From DASUAS01 sp963756895 (GTDB lineage Bacteria; Actinomycetota; Acidimicrobiia; IMCC26256; DASPTH01): DNA of 64,000 nt. Shown piece by piece: positions 53,588 to 62,325 of this stretch. The stretch spans positions 434,001 to 498,000 of the forward strand of contig CAVWPI010000007.1 of NCBI GenBank assembly GCA_963756895.1. The letters run 5' to 3'. Both the position numbers and the translations under genes were made by a program. The notes below the pieces were generated by a model. It was not told where the DNA came from. It saw only the letters and a program-made list of their open reading frames with translations, and did no database searches. How positions within the stretch are numbered: position 1 is the first letter of the stretch; each line of letters opens with the position of its first letter.

Positions 53588-53612
53588 AACCCCCAGCCTC
53601 GGGCTGGGGGTT
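53588..53612 (+). terminator. Strong rho-independent-like terminator after bL37
   Basis: AACCCCCAGCC-TCG-GGCTGGGGGTT, an 11-bp perfect stem with a 3-base loop, followed by TTCTCC, 64 bases after the bL37 stop. It is the clearest terminator hairpin in the window. Confidence 0.9.
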
Positions 53613-53830
53613 CTCCCCTCGAGCTACGGGTGGGGCCGGTTTCGCGGTGACTCCCCGACGGCAAAGCGACCAGTTCAGCCGGCGGATCGACATCTCCCCA
53701 CTCGCAGGTGTCCCCGGCCTGCCCGACCCCCGCCCAGCGCGCTGCGGACCGGAGTCCCTCGCGCGCACTGTGGTCGCCGACGACCTGAGCAGCGTGCCAT
53801 GCCACTGTCCGTGGTGTCAAGCGACGCCGG

Positions 53831-54626
53831 TCACAGCTCCTCGACCAGCACGGTCTGGATGCCCCGACCGATCCGGCCGCGCTCGTCGTGGAGCACGCTC
53901 TCGGCGACGCCATAGCCGTTCGGCTCGGGATAGGTGGCGGAGTCGAGCCCGACCCATTCGGTCACGGGGAGCCGGTGCAATGTGATGGTGAGGTCGGGGT
54001 TGATGCACGAGTAGCGCCCGCGGTCGAAGGCCGCGGCCACCCCATTGCCGAAGTCGCCCGCAGCCGCGACGCGTTGGAACGGCGACGTCGCCTCGCCCGC
54101 GACGATCGGCACGGTCAGGCGCAGCCACATGTCTGCGGGACCCGGTTCACCCCAAGTGCCCCCGACGCGGCTCACCTCGACGGCGTTCCAGAACCCGGTG
54201 CCGATCGCGAACGAGCCCCGCCCGATGAGCGGCTCCGCCCGCCCCGGCGGCGGCATGGGTTCGTACTCCCCCGAGACGGGATCGGCGGCGAACTCGACCG
54301 GCTGCTCGCGGCAGGCGCAGCAGCGTGGCGCGCACCACCTCGACGTCGTCGGCGAAGAGCGAGCCCTGCACGAGCTGCACCTTCTTCCCCGGACGGATCG
54401 TGCGGCGTTCGATGCGCAACGGCGTGAGCGGCACCGGCCGCATGAGTTCGAGGGTGAAGCGCGCCGGGAACGTCGCCGGGCCGGGGTCGAAGTGCTCCAG
54501 CAGGCCGGCGAGCAGCGCCGCCGGCGCGCCACCGTGCTGGGCGTGGGGTGACCACGGCCCGCGGGCGAGCTCGCTCGGCACCGCGAGGTCGCCGTCGACC
54601 TCGAACACGTACTCGGGCTCGGTCAC
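53831..54626 (-). CDS. Acyl-CoA thioesterase-family (TesB-like double hot-dog) protein, single frameshift
   Basis: About 264 residues. N-terminal part YVFEVDGDLAVPSELARGPW then HGGAPAALLAGLLEHF, and FPARFTLELMRPVPLTPL, the hot-dog region. After LLRL an extra base near 54308 (CCTGCCGCG) shifts the frame, continuing REQPVEFAADPVSGEYEPM and LTITLHRLPVTEWVGLDSAT to 53831. The WNAVEVSRVGG region and the DLTITLHR end fit acyl-CoA thioesterases that cleave acyl-CoA or act on small CoA esters. Convergent with the bL37 side, divergent from the SIMPL gene. Frameshift probably error. Confidence 0.75.
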
Positions 54627-54714
54627 GGCGGGTCAGGTTAGGGCTGGCGACCAAACCGGGGAACCAGACGTGGGCACCGACCGTCGAACGTGGTCAACCG
54701 ATCCCGGAGGACCC

Positions 54715-55425
54715 ATGTCGAAGCGTCTGCGTTCCCTGTTCCTCGTCACGCTGGCGACGGCCGTCGCGGCGCCGGTCGCCCTGGGCGCGACCGCGGGTGC
54801 GTCGGCCGCCGCGAGCCGGAGCCGCACCATCACGGTCGTCGGCACGGGTGAGGTGCGCGGCACACCCGACGTCGCCGACCTGGTGCTCGGTGTGTCCGGT
54901 CGCGCCGGCTCCGCCGCCGAGGTGATGTCGCGCATCGCCGACCGCGCCCAGAAGGTGATCGACACGCTCCACGACGCCGGCCTGTCCGACGACGACATCC
55001 AGACCGCCGACCTCTCGGTGCAACCGGTGTTCGACGACGACGGCAACGTCAAGGGCTACGAGGCGAGCAACACCGTGTCGGTCCGGATCCATGACCTCAG
55101 CAAGGCGGGAGCGGTCGTCGACGCGGCCGCGGCCAACGCGGGCGACGACATCCGCGTGCAGGGCATCACCTTCTCGATCGATGACGACAGCGCGCTGCTG
55201 GCCGCCGCCCGCACCAAGGCCACCAAGCGCGCCCGGGCCCAGGCCGAGCAGCTGGCGAACGGTGCCGAGGTCGACGTCGGCGAGGTGCGCTCCATTGCCG
55301 AGACGACCAGCAGCTACCCGCTCGCGTACGAGGGCGACGCGGCCGCGAAGGCCGCCAGCACCCCCGTGATGCCGGGGAGCCAGACGTTGTCGGTGCAGGC
55401 AACCGTGGTGTTCGCAATCCGCTGA
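54715..55425 (+). CDS. Secreted SIMPL-domain (DUF541) protein
   Basis: A 236-residue protein with a signal peptide (KRLRSLFLVTLATAVAAPVAL, cleaved after about residue 33). The SIMPL/DUF541 fold starts ITVVGTGEVRGTPDVADLVL and includes DIQTADLSVQPVFDDDGN and VRIHDLSKAGAVVDAA. Family members are periplasmic or exported, with proposed roles in stress tolerance and IRAK-like signalling only in animals. Start ATG 54715 has GGAGG 9 bases upstream. It is followed after 93 bases by the GGDEF-EAL gene. Function uncertain. Confidence 0.9.
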   Translation: MSKRLRSLFLVTLATAVAAPVALGATAGASAAASRSRTITVVGTGEVRGTPDVADLVLGVSGRAGSAAEVMSRIADRAQKVIDTLHDAGLSDDDIQTADLSVQPVFDDDGNVKGYEASNTVSVRIHDLSKAGAVVDAAAANAGDDIRVQGITFSIDDDSALLAAARTKATKRARAQAEQLANGAEVDVGEVRSIAETTSSYPLAYEGDAAAKAASTPVMPGSQTLSVQATVVFAIR

Positions 55426-55518
55426 CGGGCGGGTGTCGTACACCCCCTGGCGTGACGGTAGGTCAAGGCGGCTCGTCTCCCGACCGATACCCGTCCCAGG
55501 CAGAGCGGGGACGATTGC

Positions 55519-58090
55519 ATGCAGGTGTTCGATGCCGAGGGCTTCCCTCGGACGACCGAGGCGGGCGGGCTCTCGTCGGCGCGCGCCCGGGCCGTCTTCG
55601 ACACCCTCGGCGAGGGCCTGATCATCTGGAGCCGGGACGGGCAGATCCTCGATTGCAACCGCACCGCGGCCGAGATCCTGGGACGTCCGTCCTCGGAGCT
55701 CCGCGCAATGGATTTCGACGACGTGATGCGGACCGCCGTGCTCGAGATGGCCCCGGTCCACGAGGATGGACGCCCTCTCGTGCCGTCGGAGCTCCCCGCG
55801 ATCCAGGCGAGCCGACAGGGCCGGCCGGCACTCGGCAGGGTGGTCGGCATCACCCGGCCCGATGCCACGCACGTGTGGCTCGAGATCGACGTCCGCCCGG
55901 TCGAGGACGAGTTCGAGGGCGAGCTCCTCGTCACGTCGTTCCGCGACATCACCGAGCGCAAGACCGCGCAGGACCGCTCGCGCGCGCTCTCGGCGATCGT
56001 GGAGTCGTCGAACGACGCGCTCGCACAGTCGGAGGAGCGTTTCCGATCGCTCGTGCAGCGATCGTCCGACGTCGCGTTCGTGCTCGACGGCGACGCCGTG
56101 ATCACCTACGCGAGCCCGGCGGTCGCCCGCTTCGGGTACACCCCCGACGAGCTCGTGGGCGCGGTCAGCCGCGATCTCATCCACCCCGACGACGCCGCCC
56201 GCCACCGCGACCGCGTCTTCGACACCGTCGCCCGCGCCGGCAGTGCCACGGTCGAGTGGCGGTTCCGACAGGCGGACGGGTCGTACTGCTGGGTGGAGCA
56301 GGTGCTCACCGACGTCCACGACGTCCCCGCAGTCGGCGGCTGGGTCGCCAACCTCCGCGACATCACCGATCGACGCGAGGCCGAGGCCGAGCGGGTCGAA
56401 GCCGAGGAGCGCTACCGCCAGGGCTTCGAACGCTCGGCGTTCGGACTCGGCGTGCTCGATCTCGAGCAGACGTTCACCTCGGTGAACCCCGCGCTCGCAG
56501 AGCTGCTCGGCCACGACCCCGGGCGGTTGCTCGGCAGCCGGCCGCTGGAGTTCCTGCACCCGACCGAGACCGAGAGCGCGCGCACCGGCATCAGCCAGCT
56601 GCTCAGCGGCGACATGCCGTTCTACAAGCGCGAGCACCGGATGGTGCGGCGCGACGGCAGCATCGTGTCGGTCCTGATCGACATGACCCTCGTGCGCGAC
56701 GCCGACGGCGAACCGAGCTACTACTTCGTGCAGGTGCGCGACATCACGGACCGCAAGCGCGCGGAGGAGGCGCTCGCGCACCAGGCGCTCCACGACGACC
56801 TCACGCACCTCCCCAACCGTCTGCTGCTGGTCGACCGCCTCGCGCACTCGACTGGCGCGTGCCGAACGCACCGGCAACAACGTCGCGGTGCTGTTCCTCG
56901 ACCTCGACCGCTTCAAGCTCGTGAACGACGGGCTCGGTCACGTCGTCGGTGACCAACTCCTCGTCGAAGTGGCCAGCCGGCTCACCGGGTCGATCCGCGC
57001 GTCCGACACCGTGGCGCGCTTCGGCGGCGACGAGTTCGTGATCGTGCGCGAGGACATCGCCGACGCGAGTGAGGCGGTGGAGTTCGCCGAGCGCATGGTG
57101 GCCGTGCTGCACGAGCCGATCTCGCTGTCCGGCCGTGAGCACTTCGCGACCGCCAGCGTGGGCATCGCCCTGGGGGGCGCCGGGTCGTCGGCCGAGCAGC
57201 TGCTGCGCGACGCCGACGCCGCCATGTACCGGGCCAAGGACCTCGGTCGGGCCCGCATCGAGCTGTTCAGCCACGAGCTCCAGCAGCAGGTCGCGGCGCG
57301 CTTCGATCTCGAGGCCGCGCTCCGGAAGGCCATCGAGCGCGACGAGCTCGAGCTGCTCTACCAACCGATCGTGCGCCTCGCCGACGGCCAGGTCGTGGGT
57401 GCCGAGGCGCTGCTGCGGTGGCACCGCGCGGGCCACGGCGTGGTCCTCCCGTCGGAGTTCATCCCGATCGCGGAGGAGACGGGGATGATCGTGCCCATCG
57501 GCACGTGGGCGCTCGAGCGCGCGCTCACCGAGCTGCAGGCGCTCACCCGCCAGCACGGCGTGGTCGACTGGCCCCTCCTCGCGGTCAACCTCTCCGCACT
57601 CCAGCTGCGCCTCCCCACCAGCCTCGAGATGGTGCGCGAGGCCATCCGGGGGTCCGACATCGATCCGTCGATGCTGTCGCTCGAGATCACCGAGAGTGCG
57701 CTGATGGGCGACATCGAGACGTCGGCCCGCGCCATGCACGCGCTGCGCGAGCTCGGGGTGAAGCTCGCGGTCGACGACTTCGGCACCGGGTACTCGTCGC
57801 TCGCGTACCTCAAGCAGCTGCCGGTCGACTCGTTGAAGATCGACCACTCGTTCATCGCCGGTCTCCCCGACGACCAGCACGACCGCTCGATCACCCAGGC
57901 CATCATCACGCTCGGCAGCAGCCTCGGCCTCACCATCGTCGCCGAGGGCGTGGAGACGGTCGAGCAGTGGATCGCGCTCGACGAGCTCGGTTGCACCGTC
58001 GGACAGGGGTTCCTGTGGAGCCCGCCGATCCCGGCGAGCTCGTTCGCCCCGCTCATCACCGGCCTGCGCCGTCGCACGGCTCGAAGTTGA
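55519..58090 (+). CDS. PAS-PAS-PAS-GGDEF-EAL c-di-GMP signalling protein, single frameshift
   Basis: About 857 residues, no membrane segment. Three PAS-like sensor domains (about 25-160, 185-300, 305-425; e.g. RSSDVAFVLDGDAVITYASP, FVQVRDITDRKRAEEA). The GGDEF domain has DDLTHLPNRLLLVDRLAH, then VLFLDLDRFKLVNDGLGH and the active FGGDEF near residue 503. The EAL domain has GAEALLRW near 628, DDFGTGYSSLAYLKQLP and EGVETVEQW. Both catalytic signatures look intact, so it may make and break c-di-GMP. The frame shifts near 56850 (ACTGGCGCGTGCC). PDE product pGpG would be cleared by Orn (24260). Likely error. Confidence 0.88.
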
Positions 58091-58132
58091 GCCTGAAGTT
58101 CGGTGGAAGAGACGCCAGGTAGCGTTTCCCGC

Positions 58133-59326
58133 ATGGACCTCACGCCGCTGATCCAGTCGGCCGACACCAAGATCCTCCTCGTCGTGATGGACGGGCTGGG
58201 CGGCTACGCCGACGCCGACCACGGCACCGAGCTCGAGGAAGCCGCCACGCCGCACCTCGACCAGCTGGTGCGCGAAGGCACCGCGGGCATGTTCGAGCCG
58301 GTGGGGCCCGGCATCACGCCCGGCTCGGGCCCCGGACACCTCGGGCTCTTCGGCTACGACCCCGAGCAGTTCGAGCTCGGGCGCGGCGCGCTGTCGGCCG
58401 CGGGCCTCGACTTCGAGCTGCGCGCCGGCGACGTCGCCGCGCGCGGCAACCTCGCCACCCTCGGCCCCGACGGCACCCTCACCGACCGTCGCGCCGGGCG
58501 CATCCCCGATCCGGAGGCCCTGGCGATCGTCGAGAAGCTGCAGGCCGGGGTGTCCGTCCCCGGCATCGAGGTGTTCTTCCGGCACGAACGCGAGCACCGG
58601 GTGCTGGTGGTGCTGCGCGGTCCCGGTCTCGACCCCCGGCTCTCCGACACCGACCCCCAGCACACGGGGGTCGCGCCGCTGGCCGCCGAGCCGCTCGACC
58701 CGGAGGCCAAGCGCACCGCCGACCTCATCGCCGAGGTCGACGCGCAGGTCCGACGCGTCCTCGCCGACGAGCCCAAGGCCAACGTCGTGCTCTACCGCGG
58801 CTTCGACACCCACCGAGAGCTGCCCGGGTTCGACGCCCGGTTCGGGCTGCGCGCCGCGGCCGTCGCCATCTACCCGATGTACCGCGGCATCGCCCGCCTG
58901 CTCGGGATGGACGTCCTCGGGCGTCCGGCCGACCTCACCGAGCAGCTCGCCATCCTGCGCGAGTCGTGGGACAGCTACGACTACTTCTTCCTGCACCACA
59001 AGTACACCGACTCCGCGGGCGAAGACGGTGATCGCGCCCGCAAGATCGCCGCGATCGAGCAGCTCGACGCGTTCGTGCCCGAACTGCGCGCGCTCTCACC
59101 CGACGTGATCGCGGTGAGCGGCGACCACGCCACGCCGTCGCAGATGGCCGCGCACTCGTGGCATCCCGTGCCCACGCTGCTGTGGAGCGAGCGCTGCGGT
59201 CGCGACGACGTCGAGCAGTTCGGCGAGCGCTGGTGCCGTCAGGGTGCGCTCGGCCTGCGCCCCACCAAGGACCTCATGGCGTTCATGCTCGCCAACGCCG
59301 ACCGCCTGGCCAAGTACGGCGCCTGA
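58133..59326 (+). CDS. apgM: 2,3-bisphosphoglycerate-independent phosphoglycerate mutase (ApgM type)
   Basis: A 397-residue alkaline-phosphatase-superfamily enzyme interconverting 3- and 2-phosphoglycerate. Motifs: LLVVMDGLGGYADADHGTEL (metal Asp), ITPGSGPGHLGLFGYDP, LRAGDVAARGNLATL, FLHHKYTDSAGEDGD and VSGDHATPSQMAAHSWHPVP (metal Asp/His). The archaeal-type ApgM form is common in some actinobacteria. ATG 58133 is 42 bases after the GGDEF-EAL stop. With eno it supplies lower glycolysis. Ends just before palindromic copy B. Confidence 0.93.
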   Translation: MDLTPLIQSADTKILLVVMDGLGGYADADHGTELEEAATPHLDQLVREGTAGMFEPVGPGITPGSGPGHLGLFGYDPEQFELGRGALSAAGLDFELRAGDVAARGNLATLGPDGTLTDRRAGRIPDPEALAIVEKLQAGVSVPGIEVFFRHEREHRVLVVLRGPGLDPRLSDTDPQHTGVAPLAAEPLDPEAKRTADLIAEVDAQVRRVLADEPKANVVLYRGFDTHRELPGFDARFGLRAAAVAIYPMYRGIARLLGMDVLGRPADLTEQLAILRESWDSYDYFFLHHKYTDSAGEDGDRARKIAAIEQLDAFVPELRALSPDVIAVSGDHATPSQMAAHSWHPVPTLLWSERCGRDDVEQFGERWCRQGALGLRPTKDLMAFMLANADRLAKYGA

Positions 59327-59335
59327 CCACACGTT

Positions 59336-59378
59336 TTGGCGTCAGTAGTGCGCCGTCGTGGCGCACAGGTGACGCCAA
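59336..59378. repeat. Double-stem palindromic element, copy B, between convergent genes
   Basis: Outer arms TTGGCGTCA/TGACGCCAA (9 bp), inner arms GTGCGCC/GGCGCAC (7 bp), loop GTCGT, internal loop GTA/AGG, preceded by a T run. It sits between apgM and the flavin oxidase, both ending here, so it may act as a terminator. The core 59338-59376 aligns base for base with copy A at 20233-20271. Confidence 0.75.
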
Positions 59379-59391
59379 GAGCAGGTCGGGG

Positions 59392-60774
59392 TCAGGCGGG
59401 CTTGATGTTCTGGTTGTGGCGGAACACGTTGTCGGGGTCCCACTCGGCCTTGATGGCCTGCAGGCGGGCGTACTTCTTCTCGCCGAACGACGCCTCGACC
59501 CGGTGCAGGCCTTCGTCGCCGATGTAGTTGAGGTACACCTGGCCGGTGGTCCACGGCTTCATCGCCGCCGCGATCGCACCGCGTGTACGCGATGTTCTCG
59601 CTCGTCGGCGGCGGGGTCCTCCCACATCGAGAGGTAGTGCGTGTTGAACGGCGCGGTGCGCATGCCGAAGGCCGTCTCGTCGTCGGGCACGCGGGCGACG
59701 GCGCCGCCCCCGGCGACGAGCAGCATCGAACTGAACGGCGACACCGGCGTCGGTGGCCTTCTCGACGAACGCGTCGACCGCCTCGTCGGGTAGCTCGGCG
59801 AGGAAGTCAGCGGACCAGTAGTTGCGCCGCCCGTGCGGATTGGCCTCGGTGATGATGTCCTGCACCGCGGTGTACGGGATCGGCCCGAACAGGTCCAGCC
59901 CCGGCGGGCCGAACTCGCGCAGCGGCGCCATCACCTTCTCGCCTTCGTCGGGGTCGCCCGCGTAGCAGGCGATGCAGCCGACGACCGGGTGACCGCGCAC
60001 GGGCTCGGGCACGAAGTCGGCCGGCGGCGCGGTGATGAACGCCAGCGCCGCGCCCACCTCGTCGGGCGCCGACGTCATGAACTCCCGCCAGAACCGCACG
60101 ACCTCGCCGGCCATGAACGCCGGCCACGCCAGCATGCCGCCGTACACCAGCGGCCCGATCGGGTGCAGCTGGAGGTACGCGGCGGTGACGATCCCGAAGT
60201 TGCCGCCGCCCCCACGGAGGGCCCAGAACAGGTCGGCGTTCTCGGTGGCCGTCGCCTTCACCACAGTGCCGTCGGCGGTGACCATCTCGGCACCGATCAG
60301 GTTGTCGCACGTGAAGCCGAGCTTGCGTTCGAGCCAGCCGCTGCCGCTCCCGAGCGCGAGCCCGATGATGCCGGTGTCGGGAACGCGCCCGCCGGTGACC
60401 GCGAGCCCGTGCTCCTGCGTGGCGGCGTCGAACTCACCCCAGTTGAGGCCGGCCTCGGCGCGCACCGTGCGGGCGTCGGCGTCGATCGCGATCGCCTTCA
60501 TGCCGCGCATGTCGATCATCAGGCCGTCGTCGATCACCGCCGCGCCGGTGACGCTGTGGCCGCCGCCGTACACCGAGATCGGCAGGGCCTGGGCCCGGGC
60601 GAACTTCACCGCGGCCACGACGTCGTCGGTGCTCCCGCACACCGCGATCAGCGCGGGCCGGCGGTCGATCATGGCGTTGAAGACGGCCCGCGCCTCGTCG
60701 TACCCACCGTCGCCGGGGCGGAGCTGCTCCCCGCCGAAGCCCGGGATGCCAAGATCGGTCGCACTGCTGGCCAT
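59392..60774 (-). CDS. FAD-linked oxidase with BBE C-terminus, two frameshifts
   Basis: About 460 residues of the berberine-bridge/PCMH type. The FAD domain: PALIAVCGSTDDVVAAVKFA, SVYGGGHSVTGAAVID with the His for FAD linkage, GGRVPDTGIIGLALGSGSGW, and ENADLFWALRGGGGNFGIV. The C-terminal BBE motif is YLNYIGDEGLHRVEASFGE. Between 59745 and 59590 the frame changes (VAGGGAVARVPDDETAFGMR lies in another frame) and returns before RGAIAAAMKPW, so two compensating indels. These enzymes oxidise alcohols or alkaloid-like amines using O2. Start ATG 60774; an upstream in-frame ATG at 60912 gives an unlike extension. Divergent from the molybdopterin gene. Confidence 0.82.
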   Translation of the reverse strand: MASSATDLGIPGFGGEQLRPGDGGYDEARAVFNAMIDRRPALIAVCGSTDDVVAAVKFARAQALPISVYGGGHSVTGAAVIDDGLMIDMRGMKAIAIDADARTVRAEAGLNWGEFDAATQEHGLAVTGGRVPDTGIIGLALGSGSGWLERKLGFTCDNLIGAEMVTADGTVVKATATENADLFWALRGGGGNFGIVTAAYLQLHPIGPLVYGGMLAWPAFMAGEVVRFWREFMTSAPDEVGAALAFITAPPADFVPEPVRGHPVVGCIACYAGDPDEGEKVMAPLREFGPPGLDLFGPIPYTAVQDIITEANPHGRRNYWSADFLAELPDEAVDAFVEKATDAGVAVQFDAARRRGRRRRPRARRRDGLRHAHRAVQHALPLDVGGPRRRRARTSRTRGAIAAAMKPWTTGQVYLNYIGDEGLHRVEASFGEKKYARLQAIKAEWDPDNVFRHNQNIKPA

Positions 60775-60915
60775 CGGTACCGTCCCCTCGTACTTCGTCC
60801 CTGCGGTCGACACACCTTCGTAGTCCACGGGTTTCCGGATCACCAGGGCTGCCACCGGGAATTCACCGGAGGCGCCGATGATCCGAGATGACGCCGGCTC
60901 CGTACCCTTCATGTA

Positions 60916-61680
60916 GTGGTCGACGACCCAGCACCGCAGCCAGCCGCACCCGAGCGCCCCGACATCGCCGAGGTCGCCGATGTCACGGGCGCGCCGGTCG
61001 GCCGGCGGGTGTTCCTCGGCCTGGTCGGGGTGGGCGCGGTGGGTGTGCTGGTCGGCTCGCACGCCCAGGACTGGCTCGAGCGGGTGGTCGGACCCCTCAT
61101 CTCGAAGGACGGCACCGGGCTGGCGTCGCTGCTCCCGATCGGCCGGTTCCGCATCTACACCGTCACCGGCGACCTGCCGTCGCGCAGTCGGGCCGACTGG
61201 TCGTTGAAGGTCGGCGGCCTGGTCGACCAGCCGTTCGAGCTCTCCTACGACGAGTTGGTGGCGATGCCCGCCACCGACCTCACCCGCGACTTCCAGTGCG
61301 TGACCGGCTGGCGCGTCCCCGACGTGCAGTGGCGCGGGGTGCAGATCTCGCACCTCCTCGACCGCGCCGGCGTGCAGGACGAGGCGACCGCGTTGCGGTT
61401 CCACTCGTTCGACGGCGCCTACACCGAGAGCCTCACCCTCGCGCAGGCGCGCCGCAACGACGTGATCGCCGCCTACCGCTTCGAGGGCGACGAGCTGTCC
61501 GACATGCACGGTGGGCCGGTGCGGCTCTACGTCGCGCCCATGTACGGCTACAAGTCGTTGAAGTGGCTCGACCGCATCGAGCTCACCAAGGACGTCGAAG
61601 AGGGCTACTGGGAGGTGCGCGGCTACGACGTCGACGGCTGGGTCGGCCGCTCCAACGGACGGGACGACGATGCCACCTGA
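60916..61680 (+). CDS. Sulfite-oxidase-fold molybdopterin oxidoreductase
   Basis: A 254-residue protein with the SUOX molybdopterin domain (about 75-235). The Mo-ligand Cys lies in RDFQCVTGWRVPDVQWRGV; FHSFDGAYTESLTLAQA and MYGYKSLKWLDRIELTKD fit MsrP/YedY-type enzymes. The N-terminal GRRVFLGLVGVGAVGVLVG resembles a twin-arginine signal or anchor, so it may be exported folded. The start GTG 60916 is 142 bases from the divergent flavin oxidase. Its stop overlaps the cytochrome b start by 11 bases, so they form one two-gene electron-transfer unit. The substrate, e.g. sulfoxides, is unproven. Confidence 0.85.
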   Translation: MVDDPAPQPAAPERPDIAEVADVTGAPVGRRVFLGLVGVGAVGVLVGSHAQDWLERVVGPLISKDGTGLASLLPIGRFRIYTVTGDLPSRSRADWSLKVGGLVDQPFELSYDELVAMPATDLTRDFQCVTGWRVPDVQWRGVQISHLLDRAGVQDEATALRFHSFDGAYTESLTLAQARRNDVIAAYRFEGDELSDMHGGPVRLYVAPMYGYKSLKWLDRIELTKDVEEGYWEVRGYDVDGWVGRSNGRDDDAT

Positions 61681-62314
61681 CCTGACCGTCGACGAGGCGC
61701 GACGGGTGGCGAAGGAGCCGCCGATCCTGCGCTTCGACCGCGTCGAGCGCGCGGTGCACTGGGTCAACGCGACCTTGTTCGGCATCCTCATGCTCACCGG
61801 GGCCGCGCTGTACGCAGGCCCGATCTCCGCGCTGGTCGGCAACCGCGAGGCGGTGCGCTTCCTGCACGTGTACAGCGGCCTCCTGCTCCCGGTGCCGCTG
61901 CTGCTCGGCGTGCTCGGTCGCCACGGCGCGCGCCTCCGCGCCGACTTCGGCCGGCTCAACCGCTGGTCGCGCGACGACGCCCGCTGGTTCCGGCGCCGTC
62001 AGCGCTCGCAGGTGGTGCTGGGCAAGTTCAACCCCGGACAGAAGCTCAACGCCGCGCTCATCGCCGGGACCATCGTGGTGATGCTCGGTACCGGTTCGAT
62101 CATGAAGTGGTTCGACATGTTCCCGCTCGACTGGCGCACCGGAGCCACGTTCGTGCACGACTGGTTCGCGCTGCTGGTGTGGGTCCTCGTGCTCGGCCAC
62201 ATCGCGTTCGCGCTCCGCGACGGCGACGCGCTCGACAGCATGCTGGGCGGCACCGTGCCCGCGGCCTGGGCGCGCAAGCAGGCACCGCTCTGGTACGAGG
62301 AGCTGCGGCCCTAG
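61670..62314 (+). CDS. Membrane cytochrome b subunit (b561/FdnI-like)
   Basis: A 214-residue protein with about four membrane helices: around residues 31-50, 64-82, 125-143 and 165-184. Histidines are placed for haem b (RAVHWVNATLFG, FLHVYSGLL, FVHDWFALL, LGHIAFAL). The helical set and the RFDRVERAVHW start match the cytochrome b561/Ni-Fe-hydrogenase and formate-dehydrogenase gamma type. It overlaps the molybdopterin enzyme by 11 bases and probably feeds it electrons from the quinone pool or takes them away. A two-gene arrangement like MsrPQ, but MsrQ has six helices of another family. Confidence 0.85.
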   Translation: MPPDLTVDEARRVAKEPPILRFDRVERAVHWVNATLFGILMLTGAALYAGPISALVGNREAVRFLHVYSGLLLPVPLLLGVLGRHGARLRADFGRLNRWSRDDARWFRRRQRSQVVLGKFNPGQKLNAALIAGTIVVMLGTGSIMKWFDMFPLDWRTGATFVHDWFALLVWVLVLGHIAFALRDGDALDSMLGGTVPAAWARKQAPLWYEELRP

Positions 62315-62325
62315 CCTCGACCGGC

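Noticed and set aside
53617..53830. A possible RNA gene after the bL37 terminator
   Set aside because: No tRNA-like or other recognisable structure beyond the terminator hairpin could be supported.
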